DNA from: Terriglobus sp. TAA 43
Lineage (GTDB): Bacteria > Acidobacteriota > Terriglobia > Terriglobales > Acidobacteriaceae
Assembly (NCBI RefSeq): GCF_000800015.1
Contig: NZ_JUGR01000002.1
Span: forward strand, 558,001 to 622,000
DNA length: 64,000 nucleotides
Direction of reading: 5' to 3'
Shown here: in pieces, positions 1-8,713 of the stretch
Layout: every line of letters begins with the position of its first letter
Numbering within the stretch: the first letter of the stretch is position 1
Program-made: the position numbers and the translations under genes
The notes under the pieces: generated by a model
The model's database searches: none
Told to the model about the DNA's origin: nothing
What the model saw: only the letters and a program-made list of their open reading frames with translations

Positions 1-240
1 CTTCGCTGCGGCTACCGCGGCTTCGACAAGAACAGGGTCGCTGCCCGTTGCTTCCGTCTTACCCACCGTGCCATCTTCAAGGACATCAGCAACAACGGTG
101 ATGTCGCCATGTATCCCGTAGCAGGCCGCTCCCTTGCCACAATCGGGCTTCTGGATCTTAAGCAGCTTCGGTGGAGTGATGGGCGAAGGCCGTGGTGTCG
201 CAGATTGAAATAACAGAAGCATCAACACACCGGCAGTCAT
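1..240 (-). CDS. TonB C-terminal-domain protein (partial, runs off left edge)
   Basis: The first 80 codons of a leftward gene are visible; the rest lies outside the window. It opens with ATG preceded by an in-frame TGA and a strong GGAGGT ribosome site, so the start is secure. The N-terminus is a short hydrophobic stretch (MTAGVLMLLLF) that could be a signal peptide or anchor. Then comes a pattern typical of TonB C-terminal domains: beta-strand residues, a DGTVGK turn, and SDPVLVEAAVAAAK, as in the usual 'DGtV..v.v.sGdp.L..AA..A' pattern. In Acidobacteria such small exported TonB_C proteins are common, and their partners are usually unknown. Family assignment is moderate because only part of the domain is seen. 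Confidence 0.6.
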   Translation of the reverse strand, partial: MTAGVLMLLLFQSATPRPSPITPPKLLKIQKPDCGKGAACYGIHGDITVVADVLEDGTVGKTEATGSDPVLVEAAVAAAK

Positions 241-300
241 TCAACCTCCGCAAAGCTGGTCCGCCAACAACATCGATATCATAAGAGCAGGAGAAACGAT

Positions 301-918
301 TTGTCCGGTGAATCACTGGCCCTTCCCTCGGGCAATTTCAAGGCGTACCTGTTCGATTTGGATGGAACGATTGCGGACTCCATGCCCGCACACTTCATAG
401 CGTGGACGGATACGATTCGCGCCCATGGCGGCACGTTTCCGGAAAATCTGTTCTACGAGTGGGCAGGCGTTCCGCCCGTGGGCGTGGTGAAGTTGCTGAA
501 CGAACGCTTTGGTTACACCATGGACCCCGAAGCCATCGTTGCCGACAAGGAAGCGCAATATCTGCTGGGCGTGGCGAACATCAAGCCGATCGCCTCAGTC
601 CTGGCACACATCACCGCGCAATACGGAAAGATTCCGCTGGCCGTGGTGTCAGGATCGCCGCGCGAAAACATCGTGAAGACGCTCACCGCACTTGGGATTC
701 TGGATCGCTTCGATGTGCTGGTGGGTGCGGAAGATTACAGCAAAGGCAAGCCCGATCCTGAACCGTTCCTGAAGGCCGCGGAACTTCTGAAGATTGCCCC
801 GGAAGACTGCCTGGTATTTGAAGATGCCGATGCCGGCATCGCCGCAGCGAAGGCCGCGGGAATGCAGTGGGTGCGGGTGCCGGTGGTGTTGTCGGGAGCG
901 GGTTCACCGGCCCTCTAA
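301..918 (+). CDS. HAD-superfamily phosphatase, YqaB/beta-phosphoglucomutase-like
   Basis: A 205-residue cytoplasmic HAD subfamily IA hydrolase. Motif I is FDLDGTIADSMP near residues 18-29, with both catalytic aspartates. Motif II is VVSGSP, motif III the lysine of GKPDPEPF, and motif IV is FEDADAG followed by the AAKAAGM helix. A helical cap (HFIAW onward) follows motif I, as in YqaB fructose-1-phosphate phosphatase and beta-phosphoglucomutase. The substrate is therefore probably a small sugar phosphate, but it cannot be read from sequence. The start is TTG, with AGGAGA seven bases upstream. The gene converges on rodA with a 6-base gap. Confidence 0.85.
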   Translation: MSGESLALPSGNFKAYLFDLDGTIADSMPAHFIAWTDTIRAHGGTFPENLFYEWAGVPPVGVVKLLNERFGYTMDPEAIVADKEAQYLLGVANIKPIASVLAHITAQYGKIPLAVVSGSPRENIVKTLTALGILDRFDVLVGAEDYSKGKPDPEPFLKAAELLKIAPEDCLVFEDADAGIAAAKAAGMQWVRVPVVLSGAGSPAL

Positions 919-924
919 ACTGTT

Positions 925-2028
925 CTAGTTAACAAAGCGGGTCATGCGCACATTCATCACGATGCCCAGTGCAAGGAACGTGAAGATGATGCTGGACCCG
1001 CCGTAGCTGAGCAGCGGCAGAGGGATACCAGTGACCGGCATCATTCCCAGGACCATGCCGATGTTGATGGCGATCTGAAAGATCATGACCGCTGCGACGC
1101 CCATAACTAGTAGAGTTCCTGGCGGGTCCTTCGCCGTCTGCGCGTTTTGCACGAGGCGGATGAGGATGAGGAAGTAGAGAATCAACACCAGCGCAGCGCC
1201 GACAAATCCGTGTTCTTCGCAGAGCGCCGCGAAGATGAAGTCGGTGTAGGGGATGGGAAGGAAGTCGCCCTGGGTCTGCGTTCCCTTGGTTGCACCTTTG
1301 CCCCAGATGCCGCCGGAACCCACGGCGATGAGTGATTGCCGTACCTGGTAGCCGCTTCCCTTGGGATCGTTTTCGGGGTGCTGGAAGCTGGTGAGACGCG
1401 CCTTCTGATACGGCTTGAGAACCTTGCCGCTTGTCCATATCCCGGCCACCATCACGACGAAGGTAACGATGAGAACGGTGGCCTTTTTCCACGAGATGCC
1501 GCCGAAGAACAGACCCGCCACAAGGATGGGCGAGTATGTCATTGTTGTGCCGAGATCGGGCTGCTTGAGCACCAGCAGCATGGGAATGCCGATGAGCGCA
1601 AAGGCTTTGCCGATGTCTTTCCAGTCCAGATCATCCTTGCCCGACAGACCCCAGAAATAACGCGCTGCCGCCACAATGAGCACGAGCTTCACCCACTCCG
1701 ATGGCTGGAAGTGAATGCCGCCGGGAAGGGCAATCCACCGTCGTGCTCCCAGCACTTTTTTGCCCACGACAAGCACGGCGAGCAGCGACGCGATGCTGAT
1801 ACCGTAGGCCCAGTGTGCAATCTCGAGCAAGCGGTGGTAGTCGATCAACGAGACGATGAACATCAATGGCACGGCGATGGCCAAAAAGACCATCTGCTTC
1901 GTGTGGAAGCCGTGGAATTTGGTGTGCATTGTGGCGGAGTAGATTTCCAGAACGCTGATGAGGCTCATCAGCATCACGAAGCCGAAGAGCGTCCAGTCAA
2001 AGTCACGATAAGCGGAAAAACGGGTCAT
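925..2028 (-). CDS. rodA: Rod shape-determining protein RodA (SEDS glycosyltransferase)
   Basis: A 367-residue polytopic SEDS-family protein with about ten membrane segments. RodA polymerises lipid II into glycan strands during lateral wall growth, paired with the transpeptidase PBP2. The sequence shows the family hallmarks: RRWIALPGGIHFQPSEWVKL with the conserved glutamate, the LKQPDLGTT segment, a FAALCEEHGFVGA loop, and the C-terminal GIPLPLLSYGGSSI signature. The length is normal. It lies directly downstream of mrdA on the same strand with a 46-base gap, the standard mrdA-rodA arrangement. mreBCD, often in the same operon elsewhere, is about 17 kb away on the other strand. Confidence 0.95.
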   Translation of the reverse strand: MTRFSAYRDFDWTLFGFVMLMSLISVLEIYSATMHTKFHGFHTKQMVFLAIAVPLMFIVSLIDYHRLLEIAHWAYGISIASLLAVLVVGKKVLGARRWIALPGGIHFQPSEWVKLVLIVAAARYFWGLSGKDDLDWKDIGKAFALIGIPMLLVLKQPDLGTTMTYSPILVAGLFFGGISWKKATVLIVTFVVMVAGIWTSGKVLKPYQKARLTSFQHPENDPKGSGYQVRQSLIAVGSGGIWGKGATKGTQTQGDFLPIPYTDFIFAALCEEHGFVGAALVLILYFLILIRLVQNAQTAKDPPGTLLVMGVAAVMIFQIAINIGMVLGMMPVTGIPLPLLSYGGSSIIFTFLALGIVMNVRMTRFVN

Positions 2029-2074
2029 CTGCGGCTGAGTTCAGTATAAGTGGCACCGACGATCAGGCCAGTCG

Positions 2075-4084
2075 CTAAGCGGCGGGCTTCTGTTCTTTCG
2101 GCTTCAGCGCCACGGGCTGCGAGGAAGGCTTTGCGTTGTCCTTGTCAGCAGGCGCAATCGGCTTCGCGCTGGCGGAAGGTTGTGTGGGCTTGTCGTCCTT
2201 CGTGCCAGTGTCCTGATTTGGTGGCTGCGGTAAGGCTGCCTGCACCAACCGCAGGTTTCCGACCTTCTTACGCTGTTTTTCAACGAACGCGTTGACGACC
2301 TGCGCGGCTAGCTTGGCCGAGTTGTTGCCCCAGTAGCCATGCTCCCAGAGAACGGCTACGACGATGTCCGGGTTGCGGCGTGGCGTCATGCCGACGAACC
2401 ACGCGTTGGGCAAGGTGGCCTTGTCTGCGGTTCCCTTCTTGCGTCCGCTAATGACGTCGGCTGTGCCAGTCTTGCCGGCGAAGTCGATGCCTTCCAAATG
2501 TGCTTCCGCCGCGGTGCCGATGCTGCTTTGCGTCACGTTCGCCATGGCGTCGGTGATGGCTTCCCAGTTCTCCGGTGTGATGTCGATGCGCTTCTTTCCG
2601 GTGCCGGGATAGGTCTCTTCAAGCGCCTGTTGCATCTGGGGATCGATCTGGTCTGCCATGACCGAGTGGGGCCGGATGAAGACGCCACCGGACGCGATGC
2701 CGCTGAGTGCGCGTGCCAACTGAATGGGGCTGGCCTGGGTGGCACCCTGACCGATGCCGACCGAGATCGTCTCGCCCGCGTACCACTTGTCGCGCTGAGC
2801 TTTCAGCTTCCATTCCGGCGAAGGCATGATGCCGGAGGCCTCGCCGGGGAGATCGACGCCGGTCTTCTGACCGATGCCGACTTCATGACCGTATTTCGCA
2901 ATCGTGTCGATGCCGAGCTTGTTCGCGAGCGTGTAGTAATACGTGTCGCACGAGTACGGCAGAGCGTTGCGGATGTCTACCGAACCGTGGTGGCGATCGC
3001 AGCCAAAGAAGTGGCCAAAGAACGTGGCGCCGCCGTTGCACACGACGCGCAGATCCTGCGCAGCATTCTCCTGCAGGCCTGCGAGAGTCATGATGACTTT
3101 GAACGTGGAACCCGGCGCAAGCTGCGCCTGAATGGCCTTGTTCATCAGCGGATGATTCGCGTCTGTGATGATGCCGTTCCAGTACGAACGGGAGAGGCGC
3201 ACCGCGAACTGGTTCGGGTCGAAGGTGGGTCTTGACACCATTGCAAGGATCTCGCCGGTGTGCGGGTCCATGGCGACGAGGCCGCCATTTTTGCCTTCCA
3301 TCACCTTTTCCGCGACCATCTGCAGATCCAGATCGATGGTGAGCTTCAGGTCTTTGCCGGGGACGGCGAGTTCTTCGCCCAGCTTGCCGATTTCGCGACC
3401 GTGACTGTTCACAATCACATCGCGCGAGCCGTCGGTGCCGCGCAGGATGGCGTCATACGCCTCTTCCACGCCGAATTTTCCTACTACGTCGCCGGGTTCG
3501 TAGAAGTCGTACTTGGGATTCTTGAGGTCGTTTTCGCTGATTTCGCCGACGTAGCCGATCAGGTGGGCAGCGAAACCGTCGCGCGGGTACAGCCGGCGCT
3601 GTTCTTCCAGGGTTTCCAGCTCCGGTAACTCATTGAAATGAGCGGAGATGAAAGCCTGTTCGTCCGGCGTGATGTCCTGCTTCAGCGGAATGGGCTGGTA
3701 TTTTGGCGCGTACTGATAGTGGTGCAGGATGTACTGGAGCTGGTCCATGGGCAGGTGCAGCCCCTCGGCGATCAGCGGCAGGTCGGCATCGCGCATCTGT
3801 TCGCGCAACAGGAAACAGGTGACGGAGGAGTAGTTGTCGACCAGCAGGCGGCCTTCACGATCGAAAAGACGGCCACGCGGCGCGAGAATCGGAACCTTGC
3901 GGACTCGATTGGCCTCTGCCAGCAGGCGATAGTTTTCCGCGCCCAACACCTGCAGTCGCCACAGTCCGGCAAACAACACCAGAAGAATGAACGCGATCAC
4001 ATACTGAGCAGCAGCCAGCTTGCCCGGCGCGATTTTTTCGCCGCGCTGGGAGAAGGTCTGGTTGTTTACGTCAGTTGGAAGCAT
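2075..4084 (-). CDS. mrdA: Penicillin-binding protein 2 (peptidoglycan transpeptidase)
   Basis: A 669-residue class B penicillin-binding protein that cross-links peptidoglycan during rod elongation. A single membrane anchor spans about residues 24-45. A dimerisation domain follows, and the transpeptidase domain carries the catalytic serine in STFK (326-329), SCD (378-380) and KTG (538-540). The GRLFDREGRLL segment after the anchor is typical of PBP2. Residues from about 610 to the end form a low-complexity tail rich in Pro, Lys, Ser and Ala, which is longer than in E. coli and of unknown role. It heads the mrdA-rodA pair and is separated from the upstream rpsT by a strong terminator. Confidence 0.95.
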   Translation of the reverse strand: MLPTDVNNQTFSQRGEKIAPGKLAAAQYVIAFILLVLFAGLWRLQVLGAENYRLLAEANRVRKVPILAPRGRLFDREGRLLVDNYSSVTCFLLREQMRDADLPLIAEGLHLPMDQLQYILHHYQYAPKYQPIPLKQDITPDEQAFISAHFNELPELETLEEQRRLYPRDGFAAHLIGYVGEISENDLKNPKYDFYEPGDVVGKFGVEEAYDAILRGTDGSRDVIVNSHGREIGKLGEELAVPGKDLKLTIDLDLQMVAEKVMEGKNGGLVAMDPHTGEILAMVSRPTFDPNQFAVRLSRSYWNGIITDANHPLMNKAIQAQLAPGSTFKVIMTLAGLQENAAQDLRVVCNGGATFFGHFFGCDRHHGSVDIRNALPYSCDTYYYTLANKLGIDTIAKYGHEVGIGQKTGVDLPGEASGIMPSPEWKLKAQRDKWYAGETISVGIGQGATQASPIQLARALSGIASGGVFIRPHSVMADQIDPQMQQALEETYPGTGKKRIDITPENWEAITDAMANVTQSSIGTAAEAHLEGIDFAGKTGTADVISGRKKGTADKATLPNAWFVGMTPRRNPDIVVAVLWEHGYWGNNSAKLAAQVVNAFVEKQRKKVGNLRLVQAALPQPPNQDTGTKDDKPTQPSASAKPIAPADKDNAKPSSQPVALKPKEQKPAA

Positions 4085-4104
4085 GCGGAAGCACTCTTAT
4101 GGAC

Positions 4105-4147
4105 GAGTGTAAAAGCAAAAGGCACGGATAGCATCCGTGCCTTTTGC
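4105..4147 (-). terminator. Rho-independent terminator of rpsT
   Basis: A perfect 15-base-pair stem (4115-4129 with 4133-4147) closes a 3-base AGC loop. On the minus strand it is followed by GCTTTTACAC. It lies between rpsT and mrdA, so it should end rpsT transcription and uncouple the ribosomal protein from the wall-synthesis pair. Confidence 0.85.
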
Positions 4148-4172
4148 GAGAGATGAAAACTTTCGTGTGAGC

Positions 4173-4448
4173 TTAAGCAGCCTTGGTGGCCAGAGCCTTC
4201 ACGCGAGCGTTGAGGCGGCTCTTGTAGCGCGATGCAGTGTTGTCGTGCAGCACGCCCTTCTGGACGCTCTTGTCCAGGATGGAGACGGTTGCGCGGTACT
4301 GTGTCTTCACAGCTTCGACATCACCCTTTACGAGGGCCTCGCGCAGCTGGCGCAGCGAACCGCGCAGCTTGGTCTTGTTGGAGCGATTGACTGCAGTCTT
4401 TGCAATGGTCTGCTTGGAGCGCTTCAGGGACGATACGTGATTTGCCAT
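4173..4448 (-). CDS. rpsT: 30S ribosomal protein S20
   Basis: A 91-residue, lysine- and arginine-rich helical protein beginning [13 protein letters not shown]. It keeps the S20 pattern of basic helices, including NRSNKTKLR and a [15 protein letters not shown] stretch near the C-terminus. S20 binds 16S rRNA early in assembly of the small subunit. The length is normal. It is monocistronic: the terminator lies 26 bases past the stop and an apparently independent leader lies upstream. A purine-rich GGAAGAG precedes the ATG. Confidence 0.96.
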   Translation of the reverse strand: MANHVSSLKRSKQTIAKTAVNRSNKTKLRGSLRQLREALVKGDVEAVKTQYRATVSILDKSVQKGVLHDNTASRYKSRLNARVKALATKAA

Positions 4449-4616
4449 CGAATTCTTTTCTCTTCCGTTTGCCGCTTGTCAGGGCTGAAATCTGGTCGCG
4501 CCGTCACCATTTCAGGCCGGCTGCAAGATGGGAGCCTCCACAGCACGGGTCTGCCGCAGTTTCTCCAACCCTTCTACGGTACCGGATTCTGGGCGTTGAC
4601 GCAAGAGGTTCCCCTC

Positions 4617-4940
4617 TTATTTCCATAAATAGACCGTCAAGCCACCGGCCACGATCAACGATCCACCCACCACTACCGGCAGGGTGGGCGCGGTGTGCAG
4701 CAGGACGTAATTCGTAATCTGGAAGACCACGAACAGAGTCGCGATGTACAAACCCGTAACGGTGGCGAACTCTACCGGGGCCAAATTGAGCGACGTGCCA
4801 TAAAGCGCCAGCAGCGCCGTCCCAAGCAGATAAAAGCCAATGCGCATGTACGGCCTGGGCGCCGCAATCGCGATCCGGATGACCGCGTCGCCGACCGCTT
4901 CAAAGACCGTGGCCATCAGGACGAACAGGAAGACCCTCAT
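4617..4940 (-). CDS. Small multi-pass membrane protein, drug/metabolite-transporter-like
   Basis: A 107-residue protein with four predicted membrane helices. It resembles a half-size EamA/small-multidrug-resistance unit. Helix 1 carries acidic residues (FEAVGDAVIRIAI), and the ends of the helices are small-residue rich (VVVGGSLIVAGG). Such four-helix proteins usually work as dimers to move small molecules, but substrate and family are not certain. I chose the ATG at 4940 because it gives exactly four hydrophobic segments; extension upstream has no hydrophobic or coding character. It is divergent from the large TonB receptor gene. Confidence 0.7.
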   Translation of the reverse strand: MRVFLFVLMATVFEAVGDAVIRIAIAAPRPYMRIGFYLLGTALLALYGTSLNLAPVEFATVTGLYIATLFVVFQITNYVLLHTAPTLPVVVGGSLIVAGGLTVYLWK

Positions 4941-5050
4941 ATCTTTATGTTCGCATCCGGTTCCGGACTGTTCGAATGACAGAGTTTCAGTTAGCGGAAA
5001 CTTTGTTACCGAACGAACATTTGGCTCAAATTTCCCCAATAATCCGCGGG

Positions 5051-5079
5051 TTGTAACAGTACATTCACCCTGCTGTAAA
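5051..5079 (+). promoter_or_regulatory. Candidate promoter of the TonB-dependent receptor gene
   Basis: TTGTAA at 5051-5056 and TGTAAA at 5074-5079 are separated by 17 bases, upstream of the receptor ATG at 5114. Both hexamers deviate from the sigma-70 consensus, so this is a weak, position-based call. Confidence 0.3.
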
Positions 5080-5113
5080 CATTGGGCAACGCGCGGAGAG
5101 AATCCTCGAAAGC

Positions 5114-8100
5114 ATGAGGCCAGATAAGTTTTTCCATGTCCCCACGCGCATCGCTCTGATTGCGTGTCTTTCCGCTGCAGCCGCTGGAGCACAGACCACC
5201 ACGGCAAGGCTCACAGGTACCGTTACCGATCCCAGCGGGGCTGCCGTTTCCAATGCGCAGGTAAGCATCCGCAACCTTGGTACCGGTCAAGAGCGCCTGG
5301 TGACCACCAACGGCGACGGCCTGTATGTGGCAGTATCCCTGCCACCGGGAACCTATGACGTCCTGATCACGGCTGCCGGCTTCTCAAACAATGAGCAGAA
5401 GAACGTGGTTCTGGCCGTGGGCCAGGAAGTGACGAAGAACTTCTCCGTAGGCGTTGCTGGCGCAGAGACGTCTGTCACAGTAAACGCTGGCAGCGTGGTG
5501 GATCTGGATACGTCGTCGGCGAAAATCGGCGGCAACGTTCCCGAGCGCGAAATCAAGAACCTTCCGATCAACGGTCGCCAGATTTCGCAGCTGTATCTGT
5601 TGACGCCGGGTGCGACCAACACGGGCAGCGGCACCTTTGACAACATGCACTTCTCCGGCCGCGCTGTGGAACAGAACATCATCCGTCTGGACGGCATTGA
5701 AGCCACGAGCATCATCGATACGTCTCCGGGCAACCTGAACGGCGAGTTGACCTCGACCTTCCGTCTGCAGCAGTCACTGGAAGCGGTTCAGGAATTCCGC
5801 GTTGACTCGTCGAACTACCCTGCGGAACTGGGTACCGGTACGGGCGGCCAGATCAGCTTCGTGACCAAGAGTGGTGGCAACGCTCTTCACGGCAGTTTGT
5901 TTGAGTATGTGCGTAACGACTTCTTCGACGCGCGTAACTACTTCAACCGCCGTAACACTGCCAACAACACGCCGAAGTTCCGCCTGAACCAGTTTGGCGG
6001 ATCGGTTGGCGGCCCCATCATCAAGGACAAGCTGTTCTTCGCGGCGGTCTACGAAGGTCTGCGTCAGGGTTGGGCTGTTCCCTATTCGTCCACGACACTG
6101 AGCGCTGCACAGCGTGCACAGGTAACCAACCCGGCACTGCAGCCGCTGCTGGCCGCGTTCCCCGTCGCGAACAACGGTGCATCCGGCCTTATCAGCATTG
6201 GCCAGAATCGCATCCAGGAAGACTTCGGCCATATCCGCTTCGACTATCACTTCAACGACCGGTTCAACCTGTATGCGCGCTACAACCGCGATCAGGGCGT
6301 ATCGTCGCAGGTGCAGGATGCTTCGCTGAGCCGCTTTAACCAGGTAGAAGTACCGCAGAACGCCGTGCTGGCGTTGAACCAGGTGCTGTCGCCGCGCATG
6401 TTCAACGAAACCAAGTTCGGCTACAACGGCATCAAGATGCGCGTGAAGGGCGTCGCCGGTCCTACCGGTGGTGTGGATCTCAGCTCTTCGCGTATCGCAA
6501 TTGCCGGTCTGACCAACGTTGGCGCGCTGATTTCGCTGTCGTCGTCGTTTAACGGCACGGGCGCTCCCTACACGGGCCAGAGCTACTCATACATTGACAA
6601 CTTCAGCTACGTGATCGGCAACCACAACACGAAGGTTGGTTTTGAGATCCGCCCGCTGTCGCTGTACAACGACCAGATCGGTGGCACCACGTACACCTAC
6701 AACAGCTTCACGAACTTCGCGAACAACGTACCGGATCAGATTCAGTTCTACGGCACACTGAGCGATAAGAGCCCGTTCACGGGCCTGAGCGGAAACGCAC
6801 AGGTGAAGCAGGCGTACTACATCGCTTATGCACAGGATGAGTGGAAGATTAAGCCCAACCTGACGCTGAGCTATGGTCTGCGCTACGAGTACTATTCGCC
6901 GTTGCATGAAGTGCGCAACAAGAACGTGGTTTTCGACATGGTTGCAGGCACCATCTACCCCAGCTTCAAGGGCGATTGGTACTCCAGCACGCAGAACTTC
7001 GGGCCCCGCCTGGGCCTGACCTACGCTCCGGCCAGCCTGCATGACAAGACCGTTCTTCGCCTTGGTGGTGGATGGTACTTCGGCCCCGGACAGACAGAAG
7101 ATCAGATTCAGCCGGAAGCCAATGACCGCGCGACCCGTACGTTTACCAACACGGGCGGTACGGCGACCAGTGGCAAGGTTTATCCGATCAATCCGCAGAC
7201 GGACGTCTACGCGAACTACGACATCAACAGCCCGACACTGGGTTATCAGCCGCGCGCCTATGCTCCCACCTACAAGGTGCCGGAGAAGGTGGCCAGCTAC
7301 ACGGCCAGCATTCAGCAGCAGCTGCCGGGCAACATGCAGTTCATGGTTGGCTATGTGGGATCGACGGGACGCAACCTGTTCCTACGCTCCATCACCAACC
7401 TGATCACCGGCGTGACGACGAGCCCCACAACGGGTGCGGGTACCGCAATCCGTCAGTTCGGCAACCGTTTTGCGGAAGTCGACTACAAGACCAGCGGCGG
7501 TGTGGACCAGTACCACTCGTTGCAGACCTCGCTGCAGCGCCGCTTCTCGAACGGCCTGTCGCTGGGCCTGCAGTACACCTGGGCGAAGGAACTGGGCACG
7601 TCGTCGGGTTCGAACGAAGCCACGACTGCGCAGGCGCCTCTGCAGATCTATGGCCAGGCACCTGAATACGGCCGCGGCATCAACGACATCCGCGACACTC
7701 TGAACGCAACCGCGCTGTTCGATGTGCCGGTAGGCAAGGGTAAGACGTTCGACCTGGGCAACATCGGTAACACGGTTGTTGGCGGCTGGCAGATTGGCAG
7801 CATCGTCAACTTCCGCACGGGCGTGCCGATCGACGTGCTAATCACGCGTCCTGACGTGGCCTACGTGGGCAACGCCGGAACGCCGTATGCTGGCCAGACC
7901 TTCGCGAACCCCGTCCTTGTGGGCAACGTGGTGCAGACCACGGCAGTCCAGAACGTGCCGGGCGGCGGTAACAGCCGTAACGTGCGTCGTCCGAACCGCG
8001 TACCCGGCGTGAACCCCTACGTTGGCGGACGCGGTGCATATCAGGTGTCCACGGTGGGTCCGCAGTTCCTGAACCCAGCAGCCTTCACCACGCCGGCTGC

Positions 8101-8449
8101 TGGCAGCTTCGGTAATCAGCGCCGTAACGATGTCACCGGCCCCGGCCTGGTGCAGTTGGATCTGAGCCTCCAGAAGGAATTCGCCTTCACGGAGCGCTTC
8201 CGGTTCAAGTTCGTCGCGGATGCTTTCAACATCCTGAACCACCCGAACTTTGCCAACCCCGGCAACATTCGTCTGGCACAGGTGATTCCGTCCGCTGCAA
8301 CCGGCGGCGCGCAGCCTGGAACACCGTTCGCCCTGTCGGGTGCAAACGGTGCAGGCAGCAACTTCGGAACGCTGTCCTCCACGGTTGGCAACCAGGTCGG
8401 TCTGGGAGCACAACGTCAAATCCAGCTCTCAGGACGCCTGAGCTTCTAA
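5114..8449 (+). CDS. TonB-dependent receptor with carboxypeptidase-regulatory-like domain (OmpA-like acidobacterial family)
   Basis: A 1111-residue outer-membrane protein. A signal peptide ends near residue 26 (AAAAGA). Residues about 28-110 form a carboxypeptidase-regulatory/Ig-like domain (ARLTGTVTDPSGAAV, then NGDGLYVAVSLPPGTYDV). A plug domain follows with the NLPINGR motif near 145-151. The rest is a beta-barrel rich in aromatic and Asn residues, ending in the outer-membrane-protein terminal phenylalanine (GRLSF). Proteins of this type are abundant in Acidobacteria and thought to import large substrates such as oligosaccharides, though individual substrates are rarely known. There is no adjacent SusD-like lipoprotein or TonB/ExbBD. 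It is monocistronic, with its own terminator. Confidence 0.92.
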   Translation: MRPDKFFHVPTRIALIACLSAAAAGAQTTTARLTGTVTDPSGAAVSNAQVSIRNLGTGQERLVTTNGDGLYVAVSLPPGTYDVLITAAGFSNNEQKNVVLAVGQEVTKNFSVGVAGAETSVTVNAGSVVDLDTSSAKIGGNVPEREIKNLPINGRQISQLYLLTPGATNTGSGTFDNMHFSGRAVEQNIIRLDGIEATSIIDTSPGNLNGELTSTFRLQQSLEAVQEFRVDSSNYPAELGTGTGGQISFVTKSGGNALHGSLFEYVRNDFFDARNYFNRRNTANNTPKFRLNQFGGSVGGPIIKDKLFFAAVYEGLRQGWAVPYSSTTLSAAQRAQVTNPALQPLLAAFPVANNGASGLISIGQNRIQEDFGHIRFDYHFNDRFNLYARYNRDQGVSSQVQDASLSRFNQVEVPQNAVLALNQVLSPRMFNETKFGYNGIKMRVKGVAGPTGGVDLSSSRIAIAGLTNVGALISLSSSFNGTGAPYTGQSYSYIDNFSYVIGNHNTKVGFEIRPLSLYNDQIGGTTYTYNSFTNFANNVPDQIQFYGTLSDKSPFTGLSGNAQVKQAYYIAYAQDEWKIKPNLTLSYGLRYEYYSPLHEVRNKNVVFDMVAGTIYPSFKGDWYSSTQNFGPRLGLTYAPASLHDKTVLRLGGGWYFGPGQTEDQIQPEANDRATRTFTNTGGTATSGKVYPINPQTDVYANYDINSPTLGYQPRAYAPTYKVPEKVASYTASIQQQLPGNMQFMVGYVGSTGRNLFLRSITNLITGVTTSPTTGAGTAIRQFGNRFAEVDYKTSGGVDQYHSLQTSLQRRFSNGLSLGLQYTWAKELGTSSGSNEATTAQAPLQIYGQAPEYGRGINDIRDTLNATALFDVPVGKGKTFDLGNIGNTVVGGWQIGSIVNFRTGVPIDVLITRPDVAYVGNAGTPYAGQTFANPVLVGNVVQTTAVQNVPGGGNSRNVRRPNRVPGVNPYVGGRGAYQVSTVGPQFLNPAAFTTPAAGSFGNQRRNDVTGPGLVQLDLSLQKEFAFTERFRFKFVADAFNILNHPNFANPGNIRLAQVIPSAATGGAQPGTPFALSGANGAGSNFGTLSSTVGNQVGLGAQRQIQLSGRLSF

Positions 8450-8474
8450 CAAACCACTACCTCCTCACTATGAC

Positions 8475-8507
8475 GGGCCGAAACCTTCGGGTTTCGGCCC
8501 TCTTTTT
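8475..8507 (+). terminator. Rho-independent terminator with UUCG loop
   Basis: An 11-base-pair perfect stem (8475-8485 with 8490-8500) closes a TTCG tetraloop and is followed by TCTTTTT. It sits 26 bases after the receptor stop codon and is a textbook intrinsic terminator. Confidence 0.93.
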
Positions 8508-8521
8508 CCTCGTTTCTTCGC

Positions 8522-8550
8522 TTGACGATGTTGTTCCGCGGCGCTATTCT
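8522..8550 (+). promoter_or_regulatory. Sigma-70-type promoter of the phoH cluster
   Basis: TTGACG at 8522-8527 (5 of 6 to consensus), a 17-base spacer and TATTCT at 8545-8550 (4 of 6). It lies between the preceding terminator and the phoH start at 8714, leaving a leader of about 155 bases in which I see no recognisable riboswitch or small ORF. It is the best-matching promoter I noticed in the window. Confidence 0.6.
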
Positions 8551-8713
8551 CAGCGCAACTTCGACTGATTTGGTGATACTCGCCAATTCGATCTGCTCCA
8601 CCCGACGCCGCATCTCTGTGGCGCGTGGAAGTCAGTCCGTCGAGGTCTCTCCCGCATCTAATTTCCAGCACGCAAATTCAACGCACAGCAGCCCTATGGA
8701 GGCATAGCGCACA

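Noticed and set aside
4941-5207. N-terminal extension of the small membrane protein gene to 5207
   Set aside because: It would cover the start of the TonB receptor and its promoter region and has no hydrophobic or conserved character.
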